A DNA stretch of 6,988 nt, from NCBI GenBank assembly GCA_902489135.1, contig CABTYW010000082.1:1-6988 (forward strand), written 5' to 3'. Positions within the stretch are counted from its first letter, which is position 1. Each line of letters opens with the position of its first letter. Below, piece after piece: positions 1 to 5,308 of the stretch. A model generated the notes under the pieces. It saw only the letters and a program-made list of their open reading frames with translations. It made no database searches and had not been told where the DNA came from. This stretch comes from an uncultured Synergistaceae bacterium. GTDB taxonomy: Bacteria > Synergistota > Synergistia > Synergistales > Dethiosulfovibrionaceae. The position numbers and the translations under genes were made by a program.

Positions 1-265
1 AGATTTTTTCCTGAAGCCATTCCATCAGCGGTCGCTCTTCGCCCAGTCCTCTGAGCAGTGCCATGGCCGCATGGCAGTGGGCGTTGAAAAACCCGGGAAG
101 CACCAGCGCTTCGCCTTTTCCGTCAAAGACTTCACAGGTCTCGCCGGAAAGCGATCGCGGCGCGGCTTTCAGCCCGATGCTCTCGCCGTCGATGAAAAGA
201 TCGCAGCGCTGTGCCCGATCCATGGAGCCGTCCAGAATGTAGACGTCCCGCAGGAGCTTTTTCAT
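1..265 (-). CDS. mtaD: Amidohydrolase of the 5-methylthioadenosine / S-adenosylhomocysteine deaminase family, N-terminal part (gene runs off the left edge)
   Basis: Only the first 88 codons are present. Residues 56-72 form the strand-1 metal site of the amidohydrolase superfamily, with the H-x-H pair at His63 and His65 in the context NAHCHAAMALLRG, followed by LMEWLQ at about 80-85. That pairing is characteristic of the MtaD/SAH deaminase branch (known example: Thermotoga maritima TM0936) rather than of cytosine or guanine deaminases. Family members are cytosolic, metal-dependent enzymes that deaminate SAH and/or MTA to the inosyl compounds. The ATG at 265 lies 2 bp after the adenosylhomocysteinase stop, and an AGAGGA ribosome site (272-277) sits 6 nt upstream inside that gene, so the two are almost certainly co-translated. 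The remaining metal ligands and the specificity residues lie outside the window, so substrate (SAH, MTA, adenosine or another) is inferred from the N-terminal motif and the neighbour. Confidence 0.85.
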   Translation of the reverse strand, partial: MKKLLRDVYILDGSMDRAQRCDLFIDGESIGLKAAPRSLSGETCEVFDGKGEALVLPGFFNAHCHAAMALLRGLGEERPLMEWLQEKI

Positions 266-267
266 CC

Positions 268-1518
268 TCAGTCCTCTCGCCAATCCGCCATATAGGCGCG
301 TTGTTCATCGGTGAGGCGCTCCAGGGAAATTCCCATGGCGGACAGACGGGTCTCCATGACGCCCGAATCGATTTCGGCGGGCACATCCATAAGTCCGGCG
401 CGCAGTGTGCCGCTGTGCGCATTGAGATAAAGCGCCGATTCCAGCTGAAGCGCAAAGCTCAAATCCATGATCTCGATGGGATGTCCGTCTCCGCAGGCCA
501 AGTTGACCAGCCGGCCTTCGCCCAAAAGATTGAGCCGACGCCCATCCTCCATGGTGAAGGTTTCAATGTTGGTACGGGCGGTTCGGCGTTGGACCGCCAG
601 TGAGGTCAGGGCTTTTTTATCGATTTCCACGTCAAAATGTCCGGCATTGCCCATGATGGCGTTGTCCTTCATGCGTTTAAAGTGTTCGGAGCGGATCACG
701 TGAGTGTTCCCCGTAAAGGTCAGGAAAATGTCGCCCAGCGGCGCCGCCTGCTCCATGGTCATGACTTCGTTGCCGTCCATAAGGGCTTCAAAGGCGCGAT
801 GGGGGTTCAGCTCCGTCACCACCACCCGCGCGCCGAGAGCTTTGGCGCGCATGGCGGCGCCTCGGCCGCACCAGCCGTATCCCGCGATCACCACGACTTT
901 GCCGGCGATTAGAATGTTGGTGGTTCGCATAAAACCGTCCCACACCGACTGTCCCGTGCCGTAGCGGTTGTCAAAAAGATACTTGCTGTGAGCGTCGTTG
1001 ACGGAGATCACGGGAAACGGAAGAATTCCCTGCTTCTCCATGGCCTTGAGTCGCTTCACGCCCGAAGTGGTTTCCTCCGAAGCGCCGCGAATTCCGGGAA
1101 TGAGATCCTTCATTTCCGAAAGAACGGTGGCCACGAGGTCGGCTCCGTCGTCGGCAATAATCGAAGGGGCGAAGGCCAGAGCGTCTCGGAGATATTCATG
1201 GTACTCCGCGCCGGTCATGCCGTGGCGGCTGAACACGGAGACACCGCACTCCACAAGAGCGGCGCACACATCGTCCTGCGTAGACAGCGGATTGCTCCCC
1301 GCGGCGCAGATCTGCGCGCCGAGATCCTTAAAGGTTTTCAGCAGGCAGGCGGTTTTTGCTTCAAGATGAAGACAGGCCGAAAGGCGCACGCCCTTCAGGG
1401 GCTGTTGGGCTTCGTAGCGTTTTTTCAAGGCGTTGAGCACGGGCATGGAACGCCATGCCCAGTCCATTTTGGCGTGTCCGCCCGGTGCCAGAGACAGGTC
1501 GGCAACTTTTGAGCTCAT
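268..1518 (-). CDS. ahcY: Adenosylhomocysteinase, short thermophile/archaeal-like form (possibly an S-inosylhomocysteine hydrolase)
   Basis: NAD-dependent cytosolic hydrolase splitting S-adenosyl- (or S-inosyl-) homocysteine into homocysteine and nucleoside, 416 aa. Visible family marks: the nucleoside-binding segment CLHLEAKTA (49-57), GSNPLSTQDDV (74-84), DDGADL (123-128), GASEETTSGV (145-154), NDAHSKYLFDNRYGTGQS (174-191, with Lys179, Asp183 and Asn184 at catalytic positions), the Rossmann glycines in AGYGWCGRG (212-220), GHFD (293-296) and GDGHPIEIMD (343-352). The C-terminal lysine/DHYRY tail of eukaryotic and most mesophilic bacterial enzymes is absent, as in archaeal and Thermotoga forms. 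Relative to the human enzyme, Thr57 aligns with Glu53 and Glu59 with Lys55, so base recognition may differ. ATG 1518 is preferred: AAGGAG at 1529-1534 is 10 nt away, whereas the in-frame TTG at 1527 nearly abuts it. It precedes the deaminase gene by 2 bp. Confidence 0.96.
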   Translation of the reverse strand: MSSKVADLSLAPGGHAKMDWAWRSMPVLNALKKRYEAQQPLKGVRLSACLHLEAKTACLLKTFKDLGAQICAAGSNPLSTQDDVCAALVECGVSVFSRHGMTGAEYHEYLRDALAFAPSIIADDGADLVATVLSEMKDLIPGIRGASEETTSGVKRLKAMEKQGILPFPVISVNDAHSKYLFDNRYGTGQSVWDGFMRTTNILIAGKVVVIAGYGWCGRGAAMRAKALGARVVVTELNPHRAFEALMDGNEVMTMEQAAPLGDIFLTFTGNTHVIRSEHFKRMKDNAIMGNAGHFDVEIDKKALTSLAVQRRTARTNIETFTMEDGRRLNLLGEGRLVNLACGDGHPIEIMDLSFALQLESALYLNAHSGTLRAGLMDVPAEIDSGVMETRLSAMGISLERLTDEQRAYMADWRED

Positions 1519-1528
1519 GGAAAGCAAT

Positions 1529-1534
1529 CTCCTT
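1529..1534 (-). promoter_or_regulatory. Ribosome binding site deciding the adenosylhomocysteinase start
   Basis: AAGGAG on the minus strand. It is 10 nt from ATG 1518 but only 1 nt from the in-frame TTG at 1527, so the ATG is the better start despite the slightly long spacing. Confidence 0.7.
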
Positions 1535-1571
1535 ATAAAAAATATAAAAACAAATTCAAGGTAATTCCCAA
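1532..1571 (-). promoter_or_regulatory. AT-rich tract upstream of ahcY, possible weak promoter or translation-enhancing leader
   Basis: The 80-bp spacer between xseA and ahcY contains a run of almost pure A/T (about 1533-1556) in an otherwise GC-rich window. Two imperfect sigma-70-like pairings are visible: TTGAAT (1554-1559) with TATAAG (1532-1537) at 16 nt, and TTGGGA (1566-1571) with TATATT (1541-1546) at 19 nt. The first would start transcription past the ribosome site, giving an almost leaderless message, and the second has a long spacer. Neither is convincing. The tract may instead keep the ribosome site unstructured. No intrinsic terminator is visible after xseA, so read-through from the upstream operon remains possible. 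Confidence 0.3.
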
Positions 1572-1598
1572 CGGGCGTCGCAACGCATGGAAGGAAGC

Positions 1599-2825
1599 TC
1601 AGCGGCTGTTCAGGCCCGTCACGCGGCCAACCACGTCGCCGTCGAGAAGCTGAACGGTCAACTCATCGCCGACGGCTGTCTGTGCGGCGGACGTCAAAGG
1701 TACGCCGCCGACTTGCACCAGACTGTAGCCGCGCTGCGCCAGCCGCTTCGGTGAAAGGTTGGCCAAAGTGCGCTCAATCCCCGTCAGTCGGGTTTTATTT
1801 TCAGACAATGCCGCCGCAGCGTTCTTCTCAAGTTCTTCGTCGGCGCCGTCAAGATGGAGCACGGCCTCCTGAAGGATGTGAGCCGCCACTCTATCCAACG
1901 TTTTTTTACAGTTTTGCAGCAACGTCCCGCAGGCTTCGAAAGTTCGCCGCAATCCTCGCCGCATTCCCCGCGACGCCGTCTCCAGCGCGGCCAGTTCCGC
2001 AAATCGGTCGGGAAAGACGGCCGCAGCGGCCGCGGTGGGCGTGGGCTGACGCAGATCGGCGGCCAGGTCGCAGAGGCTCTCGTCGATCTCATGGCCGATG
2101 CCGGTGACGACCGGCACAGGACAACGGGCGACTTCTCGCACCAACTCTTCGTCGTCGAAGGGATTGAGGTCTTCTTTCGCGCCGCCGCCTCTCACCAGAA
2201 GCACCGCTTCCACTCCGCTCAGCGTTCCGGCGCGCCGCAGGGCGAATGTGGCGCTTTCCGCCGCGCGAACCCCCTGAACAAGGCAGGGCACCACAATAAG
2301 ATGCGCTGCGGGAAAGCGGCTGTCATGCTGGCGAATCACGTCGCGCACGGCGGCGCCCGTGTCGGAAGTGACACAGGCCACGGTGCGCGGACAAAGGGGA
2401 ACGGCGCGTTTGCGTTCGGGGGCGAAAAGTCCTTCGCCTTCAAGCTTTCGACGAAGTTCTTCTTTGGCGCGTGCCGCGGCGCCCTGACCGAGAGGATACA
2501 TCTTTCTGGCGTAGACCTGAACGGTTCCCCGCGCTTCATAAAGCCGCACTGCGCCCGTTACGAGGACGCGGTCGCCCCTTTGCGGCCACAGAAGCAGCCC
2601 CTGGGCGTCACTTCGGAACATCACGCAGTTCATTGACGCGCTCTGTCCCTTCAGCGAAAAGTAAACGTGTCCTGAAACGTGGCGTTTCAGGTCCGTCAGT
2701 TCACCTTCGACGGAAACATGTGCCAGCACTTCGTCATATTCAATCAGTTTTCTGACGCGAGTCACCACTTCATCCACCGACAGCGGACGGTCGGCGGGCG
2801 GCAGGACGCCTCTAAGGGGTCCCAT
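1599..2825 (-). CDS. xseA: Exodeoxyribonuclease VII large subunit
   Basis: Catalytic subunit of ExoVII, which degrades single-stranded DNA in both directions to acid-soluble oligonucleotides in the cytosol. 408 aa, somewhat shorter than the 456-aa E. coli protein. An N-terminal OB-fold for DNA binding spans about 14-112 (LSVDEV, then GHVYFSLKG). The nuclease core shows all four residues reported essential in E. coli: Asp162 in GAAVRD (E. coli D155), Arg212 in VRGGGAKEDLNPFDDEE (R205), and His245 and Asp248 in GIGHEID (H238, D241), followed by ADLRQPTPTAAA. A coiled-coil region (about 275-350), which normally binds XseB, is present but shortened. The C-terminus has the RGYSLV and GDEL signature. 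ATG 2825 is chosen because it gives the 14-bp overlap with nusB; a weak GGAAG lies 3 nt upstream, so translation is probably coupled. The TTG-started extension to 2861 has no support. No xseB or folD is adjacent. Confidence 0.96.
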   Translation of the reverse strand: MGPLRGVLPPADRPLSVDEVVTRVRKLIEYDEVLAHVSVEGELTDLKRHVSGHVYFSLKGQSASMNCVMFRSDAQGLLLWPQRGDRVLVTGAVRLYEARGTVQVYARKMYPLGQGAAARAKEELRRKLEGEGLFAPERKRAVPLCPRTVACVTSDTGAAVRDVIRQHDSRFPAAHLIVVPCLVQGVRAAESATFALRRAGTLSGVEAVLLVRGGGAKEDLNPFDDEELVREVARCPVPVVTGIGHEIDESLCDLAADLRQPTPTAAAAAVFPDRFAELAALETASRGMRRGLRRTFEACGTLLQNCKKTLDRVAAHILQEAVLHLDGADEELEKNAAAALSENKTRLTGIERTLANLSPKRLAQRGYSLVQVGGVPLTSAAQTAVGDELTVQLLDGDVVGRVTGLNSR

Positions 2826-3327
2826 GATCTTCCGCGGCTCTGACGACGCGCGCCAGCACACCGTTGACGAAGCGCGACGACTCGTCTCTGCCGAATTCCC
2901 GCGCCAGCAACACCGCTTCGCTCAGGGCGATCTGAACGTTTACGGAATGGGCGATAAGGCATTCATAAACGGCAAGGCGGATGACGGCGCGATCCACGAC
3001 GGTCAAACGGTCGATGGTCCAGCCCGTCATGTTTGGAGCAATCAAAGCATCGATCTCTTCGCGGCGGTTCCAGATCTCACAGGCTTCAGCGCAGCTTCTG
3101 CTCAGCGCGTCCAGCTCGGCAACGATGTTTTTGCTGGGCGCGGCATTTTGTGCCCCCTCGACGTCGGTCGACGGGTCTTCGGTAAAAAGCGTCTCCAGGC
3201 GCAGCGCCAGTTCAGAGGGCTGCAGATCCTCTCCGCCGCCGTCCAGCGCGCAGAGAATCTGAAACAGGCGTACGCGGTCGGCATGTGCTGCCATCTGTTT
3301 TGCGGGGCATTTCTTTTCCTTCGTCAT
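2812..3327 (-). CDS. nusB: Transcription antitermination factor NusB
   Basis: NusB, with S10/NusE, binds boxA RNA in rRNA and other leaders and helps RNA polymerase resist termination. The C-terminal half is canonical: W at 103, DRLTVVDRAVIRLAVYE (106-122), then ALSEAVLLAREFG (134-146) and FVNGVLARV (153-161). Two features are unusual. The N-terminal helix, arginine-rich in E. coli (RRRARE), reads HADRVRLFQILCAL here with only two arginines. At 171 aa it exceeds the 139-aa E. coli protein, mainly through an acidic/polar stretch at about 48-68. The ATG at 3327 has an AGAGGA site (3334-3339) 6 nt upstream. The gene lies 27 bp after the membrane-protein gene and overlaps xseA by 14 bp, matching the nusB-xseA linkage of Bacillus-type genomes. 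Identity is secure; RNA-binding strength is not. Confidence 0.92.
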   Translation of the reverse strand: MTKEKKCPAKQMAAHADRVRLFQILCALDGGGEDLQPSELALRLETLFTEDPSTDVEGAQNAAPSKNIVAELDALSRSCAEACEIWNRREEIDALIAPNMTGWTIDRLTVVDRAVIRLAVYECLIAHSVNVQIALSEAVLLAREFGRDESSRFVNGVLARVVRAAEDHGTP

Positions 3328-3354
3328 GGTTGTTCCTCTTTAAAAAATCCCTTT

Positions 3355-3855
3355 TCAGCTTATTTTCATCTTTTTCAGGAAAGGCAGTAACTGCCCGACT
3401 TTATCCCACCCGCCGGAGACCAGCCATGCCGACGTCAGCCAAGCACCGCACAGAGTCAGACAATATCCCACAAAATAGGCGAAGTTCAGCGCGATAAATG
3501 CGAAAATGACGCCGGCGATGTTCATCCAAAAGGCCGGCAGGCAGTAAAGGGGCTGCTCGGCAACGGGCGGATGTTCTTCAAAATAGCGGTTCTGGCGGAT
3601 CCACTGAAGCCGCGGAAGTTCCACGCCTATGGTGCGCAACGCGTCGGCAATGGAACGGGCGCGGCGCAGATCATCCTCACGGCTCCAGAATTCACGGCGA
3701 TCCTTGATCACCACCAGACAGAGACGATCATTGGCGCGGAGTCTCACGGCACTGCACTGAACGCCTTTGGGCAGCCAGCGGAATACCAGCGACATCACGG
3801 CTCCCGTGTCCACTCTTATATACCCGAGACGGGTACGTGCGAAGTCCTGATACAC
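3355..3855 (-). CDS. Conserved-context hypothetical membrane protein between the Asp23-family gene and nusB
   Basis: I do not recognise this 166-aa product. Residues 1-100 form a soluble, Arg-rich basic domain with alternating strand/helix character: RLCLVVIKDRREF (44-56), then a charged helix (58-77) and GVELPRLQWI (77-86). Residues about 105-147 are strongly hydrophobic and aromatic, long enough for two closely spaced membrane helices, followed by a basic end (KKMK). There is no signal peptide, so the N-terminal domain probably faces the cytoplasm. The strand-helix pattern faintly recalls nuclease-like DUF2726 or PD-(D/E)xK domains, but I cannot place catalytic residues. The start is GTG 3855, with GAGAGGAG placed 9 nt upstream; the nearer ATG at 3862 is in another frame. 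The gene follows a terminator-like hairpin and precedes nusB by 27 bp. A membrane partner of the Asp23 protein, analogous to AmaP, is an untested idea. Confidence 0.75.
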   Translation of the reverse strand: MYQDFARTRLGYIRVDTGAVMSLVFRWLPKGVQCSAVRLRANDRLCLVVIKDRREFWSREDDLRRARSIADALRTIGVELPRLQWIRQNRYFEEHPPVAEQPLYCLPAFWMNIAGVIFAFIALNFAYFVGYCLTLCGAWLTSAWLVSGGWDKVGQLLPFLKKMKIS

Positions 3856-3862
3856 CGCGCAT

Positions 3863-3872
3863 CTCTCCTCTC
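3863..3872 (-). promoter_or_regulatory. Ribosome binding site selecting the GTG start of the membrane-protein gene
   Basis: GAGAGGAGAG on the minus strand. Its AGGAG core (3865-3869) is 9 nt from GTG 3855. The only nearby ATG (3862) lies 2 nt from the site in a frame that is not the coding frame, which supports the GTG start. Confidence 0.6.
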
Positions 3873-3885
3873 AGATGGTCGTGGC

Positions 3886-3918
3886 AAATGAAAAGTGCCG
3901 GCCCGAGACGAGCCGGCA
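3886..3918 (-). terminator. Intrinsic terminator / attenuator after the Asp23-family gene
   Basis: The hairpin at 3896-3918 has a 7-bp perfect outer stem (TGCCGGC / GCCGGCA), extendable to 10 bp with one T-G wobble around a 3-nt loop. It begins 7 nt after the Asp23-gene stop and is followed on the minus strand by CTTTTCATTT, an interrupted T tract. The plus strand has no T run on the other side, so it acts on minus-strand transcription only. Because the next gene starts about 30 nt further on with no recognisable promoter, it most likely acts as a partial terminator that lowers expression of the membrane protein, nusB and xseA. Confidence 0.7.
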
Positions 3919-3925
3919 GTCTGTA

Positions 3926-4462
3926 TCATTCTCCGGCAGTGGTGAAAGCTGCCTTGGCGCTGTCATTTTGAGGCGCGGTTTCAGTGTTTTCTCCTGCTGA
4001 AAGTTCAGTTTCGTCAACGGTGGGACGCTCCTGAAAGAACACGCCCTGCACATAAATATTTACGGCTTTGACGGCGTAGCCCGTGGATTTTTCAAGTTCG
4101 TTTTTCAGGAACTCCTGAAGATCCCAGGCCACATCGGGAATGCGGAGACCGTACTTCACCTGAACGTACACGTCCATGGAGATCTGCGGAATGTCGCCCT
4201 CTTCAAGGGACACTCTGACGCCGTCGGAACTTTTACGCCCGATGCCCAGCACCGAACCGCCCGCAGGTGCGGGCGCCACCGACGAAACACGACCCAGGGC
4301 GCGGCTTGCGATCTCCTGAATGACGTCGGTGCTGATGTGAAGCCGTTCTCCCGTGGAAGCATCGTTGTCATCAACGGCCTCCGCGACGGCACGCTCAAGG
4401 TCGAAACCGTTTTCCGCCTGTGGAGGAACGCCGCTCTGGTCCAGTTTGTCCATGTCATTCAT
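3926..4462 (-). CDS. Asp23/Gls24-family (DUF322) protein
   Basis: 178-aa soluble protein. The Asp23 domain spans about 41-145: ISTDVIQEIASRALGRVSSV (43-62), a central strand region IPQISMDVYVQVKYG (91-105), then LEKSTGYAVKAVNIYVQGV (123-141), the classic TG..V..VNI.V.GV ending. Flanking tails are acidic or polar and probably disordered (1-40 and 146-178). Family members include staphylococcal Asp23, linked to envelope stress and membrane-anchored through AmaP, and Bacillus YqhY, encoded beside accBC and nusB and linked to acetyl-CoA carboxylase control. The position near nusB suggests the YqhY type. ATG 4462 has AGGCGG (4470-4475) 7 nt upstream; a TTG extension to 4507 lacks a ribosome site. 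The start overlaps the end of a candidate small ORF, and a hairpin terminator follows the stop directly. Biochemical role unknown. Confidence 0.9.
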   Translation of the reverse strand: MNDMDKLDQSGVPPQAENGFDLERAVAEAVDDNDASTGERLHISTDVIQEIASRALGRVSSVAPAPAGGSVLGIGRKSSDGVRVSLEEGDIPQISMDVYVQVKYGLRIPDVAWDLQEFLKNELEKSTGYAVKAVNIYVQGVFFQERPTVDETELSAGENTETAPQNDSAKAAFTTAGE

Positions 4463-4571
4463 CGTGGGGCCGCCTTTCGTCCCTGCGCATCGCCGCGTCG
4501 CTCTCAAAGGCGGAACGGGGGACAGTCAAGCCTTCACTTCCGAAAAAACCGTCGTTTTCCTGCCTTTTCAC
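4455..4571 (-). CDS. Candidate 38-codon small ORF coupled to the Asp23-family gene
   Basis: GTG at 4571 is preceded, 10 nt away, by GGGGAGG (4582-4588), a better ribosome site than that of the Asp23-family gene. The frame runs 38 codons and its TGA overlaps codons 2-3 of the Asp23-family gene in another frame, an arrangement typical of translational coupling. The peptide is hydrophilic and highly charged (starts VKRQENDGFF, ends RRDERRPHDE), with no membrane segment or cysteine. It uses AGG arginine codons three times, which is not obviously the codon style of its neighbours. I recognise no homologue. It could be a real microprotein, a leader ORF that delivers ribosomes to the weaker downstream site, or a chance frame in the 150-bp efp-Asp23 gap. 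Confidence 0.35.
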   Translation of the reverse strand: MKRQENDGFFGSEGLTVPRSAFESDAAMRRDERRPHDE

Positions 4572-4612
4572 GGTGAAGCCGCCTCCCCTTTGACCGAAAT
4601 TTTTTGCGTCAG

Positions 4613-5188
4613 TTACTTTTTCACCCGTTCGATGTACTCGCCGCTGCGGGTATCGACCATGACGCTTTCGCCGTTCATGACGAACATGGGCACGGTAATC
4701 ACCAGCCCCGTTTCCAGCGTCGCAGGTTTTCCGCCGCCGGCGGCCGTGTCGCCCTTGAAGTTGGGCTGAGTGTCCACGATCTTCAGCGCAACGCTGTTGG
4801 GCAGCGTAATGCCCATGACGCGCCCTTCATACATGTCCAGATCCACTTCAAGGTTGTCGGTCAGGTAGTTCAGAGCAGGGCCGAGAACTTCCTTGGTCAA
4901 ATAGACCTCTTCATAGCTCTGCATATCCATAAAGACATAGTGATCGCCGTCTTTATAGGTGTATTGCGCGGGTTTTTCATCGAAAACGACGCGCTCGAAC
5001 TTGTCGTTGCCGCTGACAAAACTGTTTTCAGAGATGCTGCCCGTATCGAGGTTGCGCATCTTGCACTTCAATACGGCGCCGCCGCGGCCCTTCATGTGGT
5101 GTTGACAGTCAACCACTTCCCAAAGACCGTCCTGCCATTTCAGTTTCATTCCCGGATAAAATTTGCTTGTATCCACAATATCAGCCAT
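4613..5188 (-). CDS. efp: Elongation factor P, arginine-tip type
   Basis: EF-P binds stalled ribosomes between the P and E sites and restores peptide bonding at polyproline stretches. 191 aa, the usual length (E. coli 188), with the three-domain layout: N-terminal KOW-like domain (1-65), a middle OB domain (about 70-130, YVFMDMQSYEE) and a C-terminal OB domain holding the NFKGDTAAGGGKPATLETG motif (about 143-161) and VDTRSGEYIERV near the end. The loop tip that is Lys34 in E. coli (PGKGQA) reads KGRGGA, placing Arg35 at the active position, as in Thermus thermophilus (GRGGA) and unlike the SGRN context of EarP-rhamnosylated EF-Ps. ATG 5188 is chosen: GGGAGG sits 10 nt upstream, and the upstream in-frame TTG at 5206 overlaps that site. 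It appears to be first in its operon, with a promoter upstream. Confidence 0.97.
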   Translation of the reverse strand: MADIVDTSKFYPGMKLKWQDGLWEVVDCQHHMKGRGGAVLKCKMRNLDTGSISENSFVSGNDKFERVVFDEKPAQYTYKDGDHYVFMDMQSYEEVYLTKEVLGPALNYLTDNLEVDLDMYEGRVMGITLPNSVALKIVDTQPNFKGDTAAGGGKPATLETGLVITVPMFVMNGESVMVDTRSGEYIERVKK

Positions 5189-5198
5189 AAAACAAGAA

Positions 5199-5204
5199 CC
5201 TCCC
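5199..5204 (-). promoter_or_regulatory. Ribosome binding site of efp
   Basis: GGGAGG on the minus strand, 10 nt before ATG 5188. It overlaps the in-frame TTG codon at 5206, which rules that codon out as a start and removes six residues from the longest reading frame. Confidence 0.75.
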
Positions 5205-5259
5205 AAAAATGTTCACTTTCTCCGGTGCAATGTTTTTCGTGATGCCGGTACGATGTATT

Positions 5260-5288
5260 ATTCTATAGTTTTTTGCCTCTGTTTGCAA
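5260..5288 (-). promoter_or_regulatory. Sigma-70-type promoter of the efp operon
   Basis: Minus strand: TTGCAA (5283-5288; 4 of 6 consensus bases) and TAGAAT (5260-5265; 5 of 6) separated by exactly 17 nt, in the AT-rich spacer just after the secretin terminator. The predicted start near 5253 gives a leader of about 65 nt before the efp ATG. No riboswitch-like fold or leader peptide is evident in it. Confidence 0.7.
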
Positions 5289-5294
5289 GCAAAA
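5271..5294. repeat. Short inverted and direct repeat overlapping the efp -35 box
   Basis: Plus strand: TTTGC AA GCAAA (5282-5293) is a perfect 5-2-5 inverted repeat covering the -35 hexamer. A further TTTGC begins at 5272, exactly 10 bp before the first, and TTTTGC (5271-5276) is also inverted relative to GCAAAA (5289-5294). The spacing of about one helical turn is what an operator might look like, but short A/T-rich repeats are common by chance. Confidence 0.3.
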
Positions 5295-5308
5295 GCCACA
5301 GTTTTCGT

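Noticed and set aside
988..1512. A 174-codon plus-strand frame opposite ahcY
   Set aside because: Every conserved adenosylhomocysteinase motif is on the other strand, and this frame has no ribosome site or recognisable domain.
1572..1586. Small GCGT-TGCG-ACGC hairpin after the xseA stop
   Set aside because: Four-bp stem with no T tract following; too weak to terminate transcription.
1854..2636. A 260-codon open frame on the plus strand opposite xseA, and a 271-codon one at 5163-5978 opposite the secretin
   Set aside because: Both lie antisense to strongly recognisable genes, read as low-complexity Arg/Gly/His-rich sequence with no family features, and arise from the GC-biased third positions of the real genes. 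The second also crosses the efp promoter and the secretin terminator.
4535..4572. Possible terminator between efp and the Asp23-family gene (ACCGT / ACGGT stem before a run of six Ts on the minus strand)
   Set aside because: The stem is only 5 bp with a 17-nt A-rich loop, far weaker than the other two hairpins, so I do not call it a terminator.
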